NCBI GenBank assembly: GCA_022578605.1
Contig: MU394059.1
Span: 62,001-126,000, forward strand
DNA: 64,000 nucleotides
Direction: 5' to 3'
DNA from: Camillea tinctor
Taxonomy: Eukaryota; Ascomycota; Sordariomycetes; Xylariales; Xylariaceae
How positions within the stretch are numbered: the first letter of the stretch is position 1; each line of letters opens with the position of its first letter. Position numbers and translations under genes: made by a program. Below the pieces are notes generated by a model. The model saw only the letters and a list, made by a program, of their open reading frames with translations. It ran no database searches and was not told the DNA's origin. Positions 35,429 through 47,398 of the stretch are shown piece by piece.

Positions 35429-36023
35429 TCATTTACTGGCTCGGTCTGTATAGCTTCTACCTACAGTGTCATACATTATCCGATTAAGACGTCTCGACCT
35501 CTTAGAAAGATGGTCCACATATTGACTAAGGTGTTTTCCAATCCATTTCACAAGACGCAAATGCATTTCGAGAGTTCCCGAAAATGAATCCGAAGGGCTC
35601 CTTATCCGGCCCCAATCGTATAATAGGGAGTTTGCGATGGTTTCTCGGGTGTCCATACTGCTTTCAACAACAAGCCATACCGATTTTCCTATTACTGTAT
35701 CAAAGGAGTGGTAAACTGTTTTATTTCGTAGCGACCAGGAATGGAGCTGACCGTAACTATATTCACTCTGCTCATAAGCTAATAACCTGAAAGCATGCTG
35801 TATGCGGCTTTGGAAGCAAGGGTTATCAGGATCCGTAGGTCCGGAGGAGAGAGTTCCTAGATGATCCTCCATACGGAAAAAAAAAAGTTGTCATCAATGG
35901 CTCCTCTCGATGGATGAACCGGAAACAGAAATCTAAAAAGGTCGGCATGACTTGATGATAAGTTAGAATGTAGGTTAGATGATGTCGAGAGCAAAGAAGG
36001 GGACCTCGTGAGCTCAAGGTCCG
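35429..36023 (-). pseudogene. CorA-like transporter-domain protein, truncated and frameshifted
   Basis: Two overlapping minus-strand frames are parts of one protein. The first (down to about 35883) reads LTYILTYHQVMPTFLDFCFRF and runs into a tract of ten A on the plus strand (35877-35886). The second starts at its far side (MEDHLGTLSSG) and continues with HSWSLRNKTVYHSFD, KSVWLVVESS and LRLVKWIGKHLSQYVDHLS to a stop at 35429. WSxR---VYHSFD is the hallmark of the fungal CorA-like N-terminal domain. A tract one base shorter would join the frames. The 5' end has no ATG and hits a stop just upstream (about 36030). The C-terminal coiled-coil and membrane part usual in the family is missing. I read it as a decayed gene; a splice event is less likely. 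Confidence 0.65.
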
Positions 36024-36062
36024 CAAGAATCTTTACTTTCTTTTTTTCTTTTTTTTTTTATA

Positions 36063-36117
36063 AGTTGGCGACCTTAACTATTTATTAATATTATTAAAAT
36101 AGCTTTTATCGCCAACT
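36063..36117. repeat. short AT-rich hairpin with 9-bp inverted ends
   Basis: AGTTGGCGA at 36063-36071 is matched by TCGCCAACT at 36109-36117. A second matched block (CTATTT / AAATAG) lies inside, and the centre is TTATTAATATTATTAA. The size is 55 bp. It sits at the truncated 5' edge of the CorA-like pseudogene. It could be a very short MITE remnant; no clear target duplication is seen. Confidence 0.5.
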
Positions 36118-37436
36118 AATGCGAAGTGTGGCGAAGGGTTAAGGAAGCCACATACAAAACTTTTGCAATAATAAATATGCAAAAGATTAGTATGTTTTGG
36201 GTATCTGGGGCGTCCCGTGAGGAACGTGCCAGTTGGGATACCGTAGACGTCGGCGTCAGCACAAAACTACTGACCCGGATGCGGTGTTGTAGTGTTCGTT
36301 ACTGTTTGGAGTGTTTCCGTTAGGATTCACTTCCTTGCAGCAGCGAATGGTCCTTTTGACTCGTGTCGTTGATCTTTGGCCAAGGCGTCAGATCTGCCTA
36401 TCCTCCGCGAAAAGCATTAGATGGCCGGCTCGCTCAAAAGGAAGATGTCGTCCTCGACTCGCTTTCCGATCGGAAAGGTCTAGATCAAAGAGTCTATGCC
36501 TTTCGTTAGAAAGGTTTACTTCCCCACCTGCACGAAAAAGAATTCCTACCTGTCTCCTTCGCTCTGATTGGTTAGATCTTTGCGCTTTAATTGGTCTGTT
36601 TGAAAACCTCTTTTAATTGGTCACTAAATACTGCTTCCCATTGGTTGCAGCGCTGCGCCAACCCACCTTTCTACTATGGTCGTCAACCCATCTGCTTAGC
36701 CACCCCTAGCCACATACACTAGGTACTTATATGGCTAGGTCGGTGATGAAATCCGGTATGGCTAGGTGGCTAGGCCGGCGAGCTACCCCCCCTCGGCGCG
36801 CAAGTCAGCAAAAGCTATAGCCCTTTCTAAAGAAAGGCATTGCTTAGCGGCAGGTTTGCCAGCGCTCCCCAGTATTAATTTTTATGCATTTAAAAAAATA
36901 AAAAATAAGGATATAAGGTGTACTTTAGGTAGTTATAAGAAATGGGTTTTTTTTTAACATCTCGATATGGTTAACCGTACTTGACGCCTTTCTTTCTTTT
37001 ATGCATATCGTTAAAGTAAACTAACCACATGGCAAGGACAATCCCCATACTTCATTTTGGGGTAGGTACCTAGGTACACACAAAAGCGATCGATGAAAGC
37101 TATGACGCAGTATAACCTGTGTTATTCAGTGTTAATCTGTACCCGTGACAACGAATTCGAATATAAATTCAAATCGATTGATCTTGATCTTTAAATACTC
37201 TTCTTACTATTTATTTACCACTTTTTCGGTGATCATTAGCCTTTTCCTTTCCTTTCTTGGATTTCTTTTTAAGTGTCAATCAATGCATCCCTGCTAAATA
37301 GTTACTCGACTTAACCTTGTTTACACTCTGAAGTATGCTTCCGCCTTTAGTAGACTTCTCTTACACCGCATTTAGAAGAAGCATTTCAATCAAAGTATAG
37401 GAAAGAGAAGAAAAAAATAGTACCTATTTAACAACA
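36118..37436. other. 1.3-kb non-coding region with repeated short motifs
   Basis: Four ATTGG motifs (inverted CCAAT) start at 36567, 36590, 36616 and 36640. Small palindromes include CCTTTCTAAAGAAAGG (about 36822-36837) and a TAGCCACCCCTAGCCA / TGGCTAGGTGGCTA pair (about 36698-36772). The region looks like decayed repeat DNA; the right end is the promoter of the Frag1-like gene. No coding potential is seen. Confidence 0.5.
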
Positions 37437-38324
37437 ATGGCGGGCCTCTGGCACCGTACGTTTCGAGATTTCTTCTCGGACCGGCGTCTCTGGCTATTTC
37501 CCCTATCTGCCGGCCTGTGCTGGTTCGCCACCCTGACCATCCTCTTGGTTCGCTGGGTGGCGCTGGGTCGCCCACGGTACCCGGGCCAAGTCAACCCCTA
37601 CGTACCCTTCATCAGCGACATCGCAGCCCAGACCTTCCAGCCCGTCTTCATCGTCGGCTGTGCCGCCACGGGCATCTGCTTCTTCGGCACCGTCTTCGCC
37701 GTGCATCACGTGCGCTACTCGCCCAAGTTCTACGGGCTCACGGACGACGCCCAGTGGAGGCAAAGCGTGAGCCTTGTGGCCCTCGCTGCGGGCCTGGCTG
37801 CGGCTACGTGCTTAGTGTTCCTCAGTATCTTCGACACGTACGAGAATGCCTCGCGGCACCGGTACTTGTTGATGGGCACATTCGGCGGCCTGTTCGTTAG
37901 CGCTGTCACCACGACCCTTGTGTGGTGGGATCAGATACAGGGTCCGGCCATATTTGTAGGCCTCCGAAAATGGTAATACCCCTTCATAGCGTAATGAATA
38001 TCCCGTGTGGAATAAGTCTGATAAGGTTCTAGGTGCATCTTTAACACATTCTTGGTTCTCTGTCAGTTCGGCGTCGGCCTTGCCTTTGTGGTTCTGATGT
38101 ACTCCAACCACTTCAAGTCAGCAGGCATACTAGAGTGGACTTTGACTTACTTAGGGTCATTTTGGTTAGTGTCATTTGTTGGTTATACTAGGTAAGTCCA
38201 AATCTTTGTTAGGTCATGTGCATACGCGCTCAAAGTAGGTATTAATGGGAACAGGTTCCGGGAAGGTGAAAACCCTAAAGTCGAAGATGAAGTTGAGCCT
38301 GAGCGGCAGCCTTTACTAGTATAA
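37437..38324 (+). CDS. Frag1/DRAM/Sfk1-family membrane protein
   Basis: Three exons: 37437-37972, 38033-38191, 38255-38324; 254 residues. Introns are GTAATA...TTCTAG (60 nt) and GTAAGT...ACAG (63 nt). The first join gives LRKWCIFNTFLVL and restores the family. Six membrane segments are visible, starting at LWLFPLSAGLCWFATLTILLV. The family marks are GRPRYPGQVNPYVPFISDIAA and QPVFIVGCAATGICFF. Family members include yeast Sfk1, which affects PI4-kinase and plasma-membrane lipid asymmetry, and animal DRAM and FRAG1/PGAP2. The last helix block is LEWTLTYLGSFWLVSFVGYTR, followed by a short acidic tail ending ERQPLLV. The exact role in this fungus is unknown. Confidence 0.88.
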
Positions 38325-38586
38325 AATCTAGCACTGGTTCAGTATGTCTGTTATATTCCAGTTTAGGATCAGTTATCAAAGAAATACAAAGATAAAATCA
38401 GGTTATAACCAGGGGTGGGTGTCATTCAAGTCGCCGTATGAGCTTTAATATTGACTACGATAAATGCTACCATTAAGGGAAGCTACATTGAAATATTTCA
38501 GCTTTTCTTTGAAATGTTGCTTAGTTATTATAGTAATTATATTCACATGTCAAAATGTTACTACCTCGATCTGCGAAGGTATTTCC

Positions 38587-40548
38587 TTATCGTGACTCTT
38601 TGGCATGAACCTCCAGCGTATCTTCTACAGTAGCATCGGCATATGCGTCGACATGTGTTTTAGAGAACTGCCGCGCGGGAACTTTGTTCATGAACAGAAT
38701 ATCAAGTTCCTCATATGTGCGACCCTTAACCTCGGGAAGGCGGAAATAGGACCACACGAAAACGAGGAACGCTGTCGAGCCCCAGAAGAAGCCTGTCTTC
38801 CCCTTCAGGTTCCACTCTACGGGGTTCACCATGTACGCATTCAAGAATTGCGATACGATATTGGCCAGCTGGTATGAAGTACGAGATAGGACGACTGAAA
38901 GCGGTCGGAGTCGGATAGAGGAGGTTTCCGAGATGATACTGTACTGTTATAGATGTCAGTTTAGTTCTGAAGTGCCTAGCGGAGATATATCTTACAGCAA
39001 GTGGGCCAATGGTCAGTGAATAAACGAAAAGCCACAGGACGCAAAGTCCGCCAGAGGGCCAGAGGCCTCTTTCTCCTGCCGAGACATCCAATATGCCGAT
39101 AATAAGCAGAATCATAGAAAGACACCCTATGCCGGTCACATAAAGAGTCCGTCGACCCCAATACGTGATAAGCCACCATGATCTAGGAAAACAGAATGTT
39201 AGACCCCTGTTTCGTTATCAAACAGAAGCAGTCGGAGTGGATAGCTTACAGCACAGTTCCCAAGAATGCCATTCCCTTGGCACCTAAGCTTAGATTAAAA
39301 GCCTGTTCAGTGGCCATCCCTGCAGAGGTGAAGAAGTAGGTTGGTGTGTAGGCGAAGCTACTTCCCGAAAGAATCTGACCCATGAAAGCGACACAAACGA
39401 TCTCCGTTCGGCGCAAGTTAACGCCTTGGAAACAGTCCTTGTAGCTGGCGCCTGTTGTCTCCTGTGCCTCTATCTTCGTAGTATGGACCATCATAGCAAG
39501 TTGGTTGTTCATCTGCTCCTCCGTCTTTTCTCCGCTCAGACGCTTGATAGATCGTCTAGCCTCTTCAAGACGCTCAGCTCGAACAAGCCACCAGGGGCTT
39601 TCAGGGGCGAGGTAGCATACGACCATGAGAGGAATCGGCCAAGCCTACGCATTGAGGTAAAGTGAGCAGAGTTTTTATAAGGCACTTGGGGGGCAAGAAC
39701 TGACCCATTGGACTGCGAATGGGATGCGATAGCCCAGATCCCCTTCAATACTCAGACACCCTCGCAAAACCCCGGTAGCAAGAAGCTGTCCTATGGCCCA
39801 GCACAAATTGACGTACGTAGTCATATATCCACGGAGGTTTGTTGGGCAGACTTCGGATGCGTAGGCAGGGGCTAGAGTCGCAAAAACACCCCAGCACAGA
39901 CCGCACAGGATCTGTCCAACAAGAAGCATTTCAGGGCCGGTAGACAGAAAGACAACTAGAATGAAGAAGTTCAAGATACCGAGAGAACCTATCATCACCC
40001 AGCGGTAACCGTACTTGGATGCAATGTACCCATTCAGCAAGCCACCTAGGAGAGATCAATGTTAGCCAATATAGAGGCTTAGCAGACTTGAAGGTTACTA
40101 TATCCATTTACATACCGAAGATGGCGCCTGCAGTACTCCCCTGGTTCAAGCCGGTCTGCCAGGGCCCTGATACCTGGTAGCCAATATCAGGGCCATAATA
40201 GTCTCCGTATTTCTTCTGGAATGTAGGGTAGGCGAAGAAGTTTCCGATGAGAATCGTATCGTATCTTCACCCATGATGTCAACATCATACTCTTCGTAGC
40301 TCGAATAGCCGTCCATCATGTCAGGGGAGGAAAGGGAGGGGAGTTTACCCTTCCATAACAATGGTCATCGAGATCAACAACGACCAAAAGACAGCGCGGC
40401 GATTCTCCTTCAGCGCCTGCAGGAGCGTTTGCGAGTGCTCATCCTCTGTCGCTTGCTTGGCTTCGAGGAATGCGCTGTGTCCTAGTCTTTCCTCTAGCTC
40501 CTGGTCTGCCGCCTTCTGCGCGCTAGAAATCTGCACCGTAGCCGCCAT
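38587..40548 (-). CDS. MFS sugar transporter, alpha-glucoside (maltose) permease type
   Basis: Six exons: 40548-40349, 40264-40116, 40045-39705, 39644-39250, 39182-38996, 38943-38587; 542 residues, all introns GT-AG and in phase. Marks of the sugar porter family are VMEGYDTILIGNFFAYPTF, the NGYIASKYGYRWVM loop, PESPWWLVRAERLEEARRS after helix 6, SWWLITYWGRRTLYVTG and the C-terminal PEVKGRTYEELD (PETKGR-like). The acidic N-terminal tail (ALKENRRAVFWSLLISM) is as in Mal/Agt1-type H+ symporters that import maltose and related disaccharides across the plasma membrane. It converges on the Frag1-like gene with 262 bp between the stops. The ATG at 40548 is chosen because upstream in-frame codons have no ATG. 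Confidence 0.92.
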
Positions 40549-41981
40549 GGCTCGTACGTACAGTCGCGCGAGAGGATATGAGGTTTCGGTTCCTTCGTCG
40601 AAGACTTCCAGACGCTCAGCCTGGTATGCCAATATCGTAGAAGAGGGAGGGGGTGAACGAGGAGACCAGCTGAGCAAGAAGGGCGAGCCCCAGGGCTCAA
40701 ATACTACCACTCCTCCTCTTTCATCCCTCGGTCCAGTCCCAAAGTATACATCCTCGATGATGACCCTGGTGGGCTGAAAGGATCTCCCATCAACCCATGC
40801 GACGCTGGCGAACCAATCGCGCTTCCCCGGTCTGGGGTAAGAGGCGGACGTTGGGGAAGTTGGGGAAAATCAGACAAACATGGGCCTTGCAAGTTCTCGG
40901 CCCTTCCACCAACTGAGTTCTTACGCTGGGCGAGTTAATCCACCAATACCGCCAGCCCACGCCCCCCAATCCATGTTGTTTCTCTCGTTAGGAAGAACAA
41001 CATAGACCACACAATTGGTGACATGGGACGATGTTGGAAAAGACCTGGTATTATTGCGATTTCTATGTTTTTGAGAGCCTTGGCTTAGAACTTATACATG
41101 CAGTGGCGGTCTAGTTCTAACCTAACCGCCTCTGCGGGCCGAGATCCGTATAAACATCCTACGCGGGGTTTGCGAAAACGACGAGTAATTGTTCCGGTAG
41201 GAATGGTAGGAATCGAATGTTAGGAGAGTATACTGCTGAGGGGTTGTGGTTAAGCCGCATATGACCTCCTGGTCGAGATAATAGATGGCTTACACTGTCA
41301 ATACTAACATTTACTAATACCTATCATTATTTTACTGTGCACATTTGAATTGTATAGGTCTTTGACCTATTTTCGCCAATCGTATGTAAGAACTTTTATG
41401 TATCTTACGAGCATGCTCCTTTATAACGCCATCGAATAGCATTACTCGATATCGCACTACAGTAAGGTCAACTACTCTTAGCACTGAACCTAAAGAATCA
41501 TAAAGTTATAGTTTCATCAGAACCCCAGACCACTTTAACTTGTGGAGGTATGAAGCGATCAGATTATGAATAATGGTTTGAATACCCAATGCGGTGATAG
41601 TGGCATGTCCTCTCCTCGAGTATACATCCATCCGTGGGAATCGAAACCTCGTGGTGGGGGTCCACCCCCCTTCCCCCCCTTTAGAGCATGAATAGGGATA
41701 ACTCCATTTCCCAACAAATAAATATAAGTCATTCAGTCCATATAATCAATTAATTGTTTAGCTTTAAATATTTGTTGCTCCTAGACTACAATCGTACTCC
41801 AGTAGATGTTCAAATAGGGAGGGTATCATGATAAAAAAATCCCAAGCGCCGTTAGTCATCCAGTCATGTATGATATCAAAATCATGACGTTCCAATATCC
41901 GTTAGTGTCCCAAGAGTTATAAATCATATGCCTTATAAACCACTCATATCTGTCCTCATACCCATGTTTCTCTTGTAAATA
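40549..41981. other. 1.4-kb intergenic region (sugar permease promoter)
   Basis: The left part is the permease leader and promoter. A GCGGGG at 41163-41168 fits the fungal CreA site (SYGGRG), but a single copy is weak evidence. No gene is supported; the right part is AT-rich. Confidence 0.45.
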
Positions 41982-43552
41982 TCATAACATTTCTATGATA
42001 TCCAAACCCGATTCTGTTGATACACGCTGTGGAGGCGAGCGGTGGTCATCTATATCGATGGTTACGGGTTCTGGTATTGTGCTTTTTGATCTAGCATCAG
42101 ATACTTCGTCCTCCCATCTACCTAGCTCTGGATTTAAGTTCTCCTCTGTGGGGTTTGTAGGAGCTGTCGTAGCTATATGGGCTTCCTCCCGTCGTTGGAA
42201 TCGTTTTGGTACAAAAGTATAGTACATTTTATCCCTAAAGGTCCGCGTGGTCCCGAAGACTATGAATAGCTACACGTAAAATATATCAGCTCTAGAATAT
42301 TTAAAAACACGTCATTGGCCCAATTTTTAAGATAGCTCCTAAAGGGGGGTTTTGAAAAAAAAGGGTCCTTATTGAAGAACCTAAATGGAAAAGGGAATTA
42401 GTTACTTACAACTAAGCCTGTCGAAACACCAGGCATAAAAAGGACAAAATCAATTGTTGCTCGACTTGTCGATAAGTTCGGTTCGTCTCCCAACATTTCC
42501 TTAGTCCCGTTTTGTATCTGTGATACCTCTGTCGATATTGTGGCGACTTGAAAGACTCCAAGTAGGATGAAAGCAATCGTAAAACGAACGACGAGCCATC
42601 GATCATAGATATTGCAGCATCGGTTGCTTTGACTAATAGAACATATTGTAGTATGTCCCCCCCTTTGCGAGTTTCGAGAACAGGGGCAACAAATATTCCA
42701 AGAAAGGAATCGCCGTCGCGTATAAATGTATTTAACAAGAATAACCACAAGAAGCGTGCTACCCAGAGTGAGGCTGACAACCACTAGTCAAATGTTAGTT
42801 GAGATAGCTCAGGGCAAACATCACGAGGGTTGCTATTACTGGTCACATTGGCAAGGACCAAAAAAGCCGCATAGGAATTTTGAACTGAATCTAGCCTTAG
42901 GAGGCTTACAAAGAGAACTGGCACAAGGATTGCCAGAATCTTTGCGATGAGATTGGATCTGTGCCGGATGCTTTTGAACTTCTCTAAGTCTGTGTATTGG
43001 AATACCGATTGTGTAAGTGCACCGGCCCTGATCCGACGTTAGTTCTATATTCACGAAGTCATAGTCGAAGGCTTCGCTAACCAAAAGAAAACCAACATAG
43101 ATTCGACATTATAAGCATAGAATTCTAAGAACATTATTAGCTTCATGATTCCGCTGCAGCTTATAATTAGACGCACGTATATAGAAAAGAACCAGATCTA
43201 CCCCGACGGATTGTCCCGCTATTGCGATTTCGGGACTCCCCAAATTCATAATGGCATACTCATACTGTTCGACCTTGACATCTCTCCACCAGACTATTGT
43301 ATGGATTTGCTGAGCAATACTCGCAGCAGTACTCAAAAACGTAAAATAAGCTAATAAAGCGACATCTACATGATTATACTTTGTTAGTAACAATGCTACA
43401 GTACGAGTTGTCTTGAGTAACTTACAGCTAGACTTTTCGTGGTGTACCCAGACTAGCCATACCAACAACAAGCTGCAGATGAGCGAGATCGTCGAGTAAC
43501 ACAGCACCCATATAGCGACACCTAGGACCTCGGCCGGCAATTGAACCACCAT
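41982..43552 (-). CDS. seven-transmembrane receptor-like protein of unknown family
   Basis: Six exons: 43552-43426, 43365-43177, 43124-43082, 43027-42825, 42783-42410, 42269-41982; 407 residues. Introns are 60, 52, 54, 41 and 140 nt, all GT-AG, and all phases agree. Seven hydrophobic segments can be followed: VLCYSTISLICSLLLVWLVW; VALLAYFTFLSTAASIA; NVESMLVFFWAGALTQSVF; IAKILAILVPVLFVSLL; VVSLTLGSTLLVVILVKYIY; RFTIAFILLGVFQVATI; TIDFVLFMPGVSTGLVLFIVFG. Loops carry TDLEKFKSIRHRSN and a Cys-rich CCPCSRNSQRGG stretch. The last helix is followed by a cytosolic tail of about 85 residues, rich in Glu, Pro and Ser. The layout is GPCR-like, but no CFEM, RGS or PTH11 signature is seen. Ligand and signalling partner are unknown. 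Confidence 0.75.
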
Positions 43553-46500
43553 ATCGTGCTGGAGGGAGAAGCATTACACATTGGGCAGTGTAACTTGAGG
43601 CTTCTCTCTTTATGATAGATAACAGAAATAGAAGCTGTGTTTCCAGAGAAGAGAACCTCCCCGGAACATCGAAATAAAGTCGGCTGCAGAGGCTGAATTA
43701 TACATCCCACTGCCGCGATGAGTACATCCTTATGGAGATGATGGGTTCCACTCCGTCAACTCCCGTCAGGGACCTACGCCAAGTTCGGTTGTGGAGCCGA
43801 AGTAACCCATGCTCGAGATCTGTGTGTGCATGGACGTGGGGGTTCTGAGTGGCGTGCTGGCGGGTTTAAGATGCCACTTCTATACACCACCGGAGGTATG
43901 TAGGGTGAGCTCGGACGGCGGATCATGCTCTGCATGATTGTTCGACCAGAAATGCGAGTGCCTATGCAGGTGAACCGATTTTTGCCACGAATCGCGCTCC
44001 AATATCCGGGGGAAAACGGGCTTACAGAAAAAAGCAAATCCCACGATAGGATCAGATTCGACTAGGTAAGTCGTGACGTTATTCAATCTGCTCGACGCCC
44101 AATCTTCGTTTTGGAAACCGTCGCGCGAAAAAAAGAGCCGCGCGGTCGGAAGGAGGAGCATGTCTGAGACCCTCAAGCACGCTACGCAAGGTGACCGGCG
44201 ATGCTTACTATACTCGGAGCTTTTTTTCGTGGAGGGGGAGTGGGAACACATGAAGAGGAGAACCAGAAAGCTGGGCAGAGTGGTCGTTGCCCTGCATTCA
44301 TGATGCCCTAAACCGAAAAATATTCTAGTGGGATCAAGATTTCCGGGACCGCGTGGAAGAAGAATTCGCACCCAATATCGGCATATCTACTTTCTTTGGT
44401 TGAGCTGGACCCATCCATCCGTGAGCTATACTACGGATTGTCGAATCACGCAGCGTCGCGTCGCATGTGACGGGGACCAAGTTTCTACTGCCCTTCGATG
44501 ATACGCGAAGTCACACAATCGCATAGGTTATAATCGATCTGAATGGCCGCCTCCCCGGGGGAATACGCAATCCCAAATCTGGGACGAAACCTACCTGCGG
44601 CACGGGCTTTTCCAAGAATGCTTGCTTTTTTTGGGCGAGGGGTTTTACTTTTTAAAGGGGTCGACAACATGACAATACTTCCTGATAATTGTTACCATCG
44701 GAGATGAGCAATACGTATCGTGCTACGCAAGAAGAAGATTTCTTCTACTAGAACGCCTCTTATTGCAAACCGAACTTACTCTTGATTGGGTGGCGTATAA
44801 GCCATAACATCGGATGGGAAACCTGCGCGGTGTAAAAAAAGATTCTCACGCTCATGCAGCTCCACACTGCTGATCCATATGAGATCGGCGTCTGCCCCGA
44901 ATCATCGACACTTCAGATTAGCGAGCATACAGCCGCCACGAGGGTTCCTTACTGTACTGCATTGAAGCCCGTCGATCTAGCGCTGTGTGTATACAGACTG
45001 AAAAGGACTGGTAATAAGAGCACGGGTCAGAGCCATGGTAATCCCTAGGTAGTCTCACACGCTCGCATGCGCTGAAGCAATGCTGAAGGACTGTGCACTT
45101 TCCGAATTTCGGAGTTTAACCCTCGAAAATGGCAGTATTGGTTTTCGTATCGGTTACCTGGTTCAGGAGTCCTCAATGATCTAGGTATTCTCAATGAGGG
45201 TCTGATGGATACCTATCTAATACCACCACCCCGTGGGGATGTGGGAAGTTCCGTTCCGGAAGGATCATCTACTACCTATCTGTGCTTTGTTGCAACATCG
45301 ATGGCAGATGATCTATTGATCGAGGCCCGGATATTGGGATTGTGTCTCTTTAAAGTTACTTAGCAAACTATCCATATCGATATGCGATGTTATAATATTA
45401 TATGTCAACTATGGAATGTGTCGAATGCCGAGTTAATACCTTATGTCATCCCCATTTTTATTGTATTTCTAATAGTATACCCTGGAGCATAAACGCTGCC
45501 GTAGATCTTATTACGTTATACTTGGTCAAGTGGTTCCGTATAACCTCGCTCCACTCAACTTGCGCCTCGTCACGGGTTATGCCCTATTTATAGTGAAGAT
45601 TGGTCCACCCAATATTGAGACACGCATGTACACACAAAAGAACCATAATGCCGCAAGCTGTCAAGCTGAGCTTAATTTGTCAGTCATGAGAAAGCCTCTG
45701 GACGCGACCATTATGCTGGGACCCTTGTATTAACGGTAGCCGCGATCTATAAGATGTGCTGAACGGGTAGACACGTTTATGAGACCACACCTTCCTAATC
45801 CTGACTAAGGGGTCTTCTCGGGAGCCCTTGCGGCTATTTAGGTGGTGTTAGAGTATCTACACAATGGGCTACCCCTATGCCTTACGCAAATTTTAGTTCG
45901 TCTTTCACTAGGCTTCAAGACACTGAGGATATTTCGAAATTGTCGATCCTAGCCAAAAGGGATATATATTTATCGTGAGATCTAGGTTAAGCACTGCGAT
46001 AGTCTTTGAGGGCCTCATAGGCACTGTTGAAACTATAGGGGATGATGTTTGGCGACCTCTGCCGAAATGATGACTAACACACTAAAGGGGGGTAGATTAT
46101 AGTATACTCAGTATAGCTCGCAGTATGGGTAGTTGAAATCCTGATTTTCATATACCGTAGGACACCTCCTATAATACCATTATTATAACATGTGTATTGC
46201 GACAGAGGCTGATAAGTGCCGACCTTCCGATCGGGGTCTCTTTATTGTCGTATATTATTGTCACGAGTTGCCTTCTAATGGGAAACTCACAAATGCCGTC
46301 ACACGATGGAGCATATCTCGAGATATCCACATTGAAGAGGGTTACTTAAGAATATACTCCTGTTTTGTACGCGCTGGTGCTACTTTCCTATCTTGAATTT
46401 CTACTGCTTCAAGCACAACTTATAGGATGACAAATAATTCCTAACACCAACCCACACACAGAAAGCTTAAGCATTCCCACTATAGGCTTCTGGAGTATAC

Positions 46501-47398
46501 TAGAACTGTATACACATAATAGATGAGCTTTCCCTTTACCATGCAAACTGGATTTTTCATAAAGAAGAGTCACAAGGTCAACAATGTCAACTCTTTCAAG
46601 AAAGGAGTGAGACATTTACAAGAGGAAATCGCTATTCTCAAGGCAACTCCCGTTGTAGTTGTCAACTTCAAGCGGAAGTTACCACTATCACATATACGAA
46701 GCGAACTCGTGACAGAATGAGCTCCCCTGAGTCGCACTAGGGGGGCGGTTTCTACAACGCAGGGGTCGATATGGAAGAGGATATAATGTAAATTAGATTT
46801 TGGGATACATTCTTGAGCATGTGCCATTTAATAGCAGTGGTAGGGTTTGTGAGAAGTCAAACACTTCTATTTCACCGCAGATGAGAGACCCTAGGACATG
46901 GTGTGGGGCGACAACTATCTCTTACCTGAAACTATTTCCAATCTCAGGTCAAAGATGATAGCAATGTATGATATCTGTCTCACTAGGTTACTTGAATAGA
47001 AATGTAGCTATCTTCACACATTTGCACATTTAATAACGTGAATCCATGTGGATGGTATCAATGATAATCATACAAAGTTAGAAAAGAATGTAGTTTGAAA
47101 ACTACACTCAGCTACTAAAAGATATTGAAACTTGCTATTGTAGATAATAATATTTGTAAATATCACGGCTAGTGATTATACTCTATGAAGGTGAAAGAAG
47201 GCAGTGCTACTATGATATGAGGAACCGTCGCATCATCTTAATTCTATAAGCACCTATGTACTTACATCTCGCTTCAGCTTTACAGCTATAGCAGTTATGT
47301 AGTCCCTATTATCAGACAACCCAACATACGGTATCTGAGCATCTAGTTGAGCCTATCTGGCAGGTGACATAGAAAATATCTTCTCATAACATCGGCAC
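43553..47398. other. 3.8-kb gene-empty region
   Basis: The left 0.8 kb is the 7-TM gene promoter and is less AT-rich. The rest, from about 44.7 to 47.4 kb, is AT-rich with only short random frames. A minus frame at 43880-44371 has no domain. No transposase or long terminal repeats were recognised; old decayed repeats are possible. Confidence 0.55.

Noticed and set aside
40349..40710. Longer N-terminus of the sugar permease up to 40710
   Set aside because: The upstream start is GTG, not ATG, and the extra residues do not resemble the family; ATG at 40548 fits.
43880..44371. 163-codon minus frame upstream of the 7-TM gene
   Set aside because: No recognisable domain, no matching splice pattern, mixed composition; probably promoter sequence.
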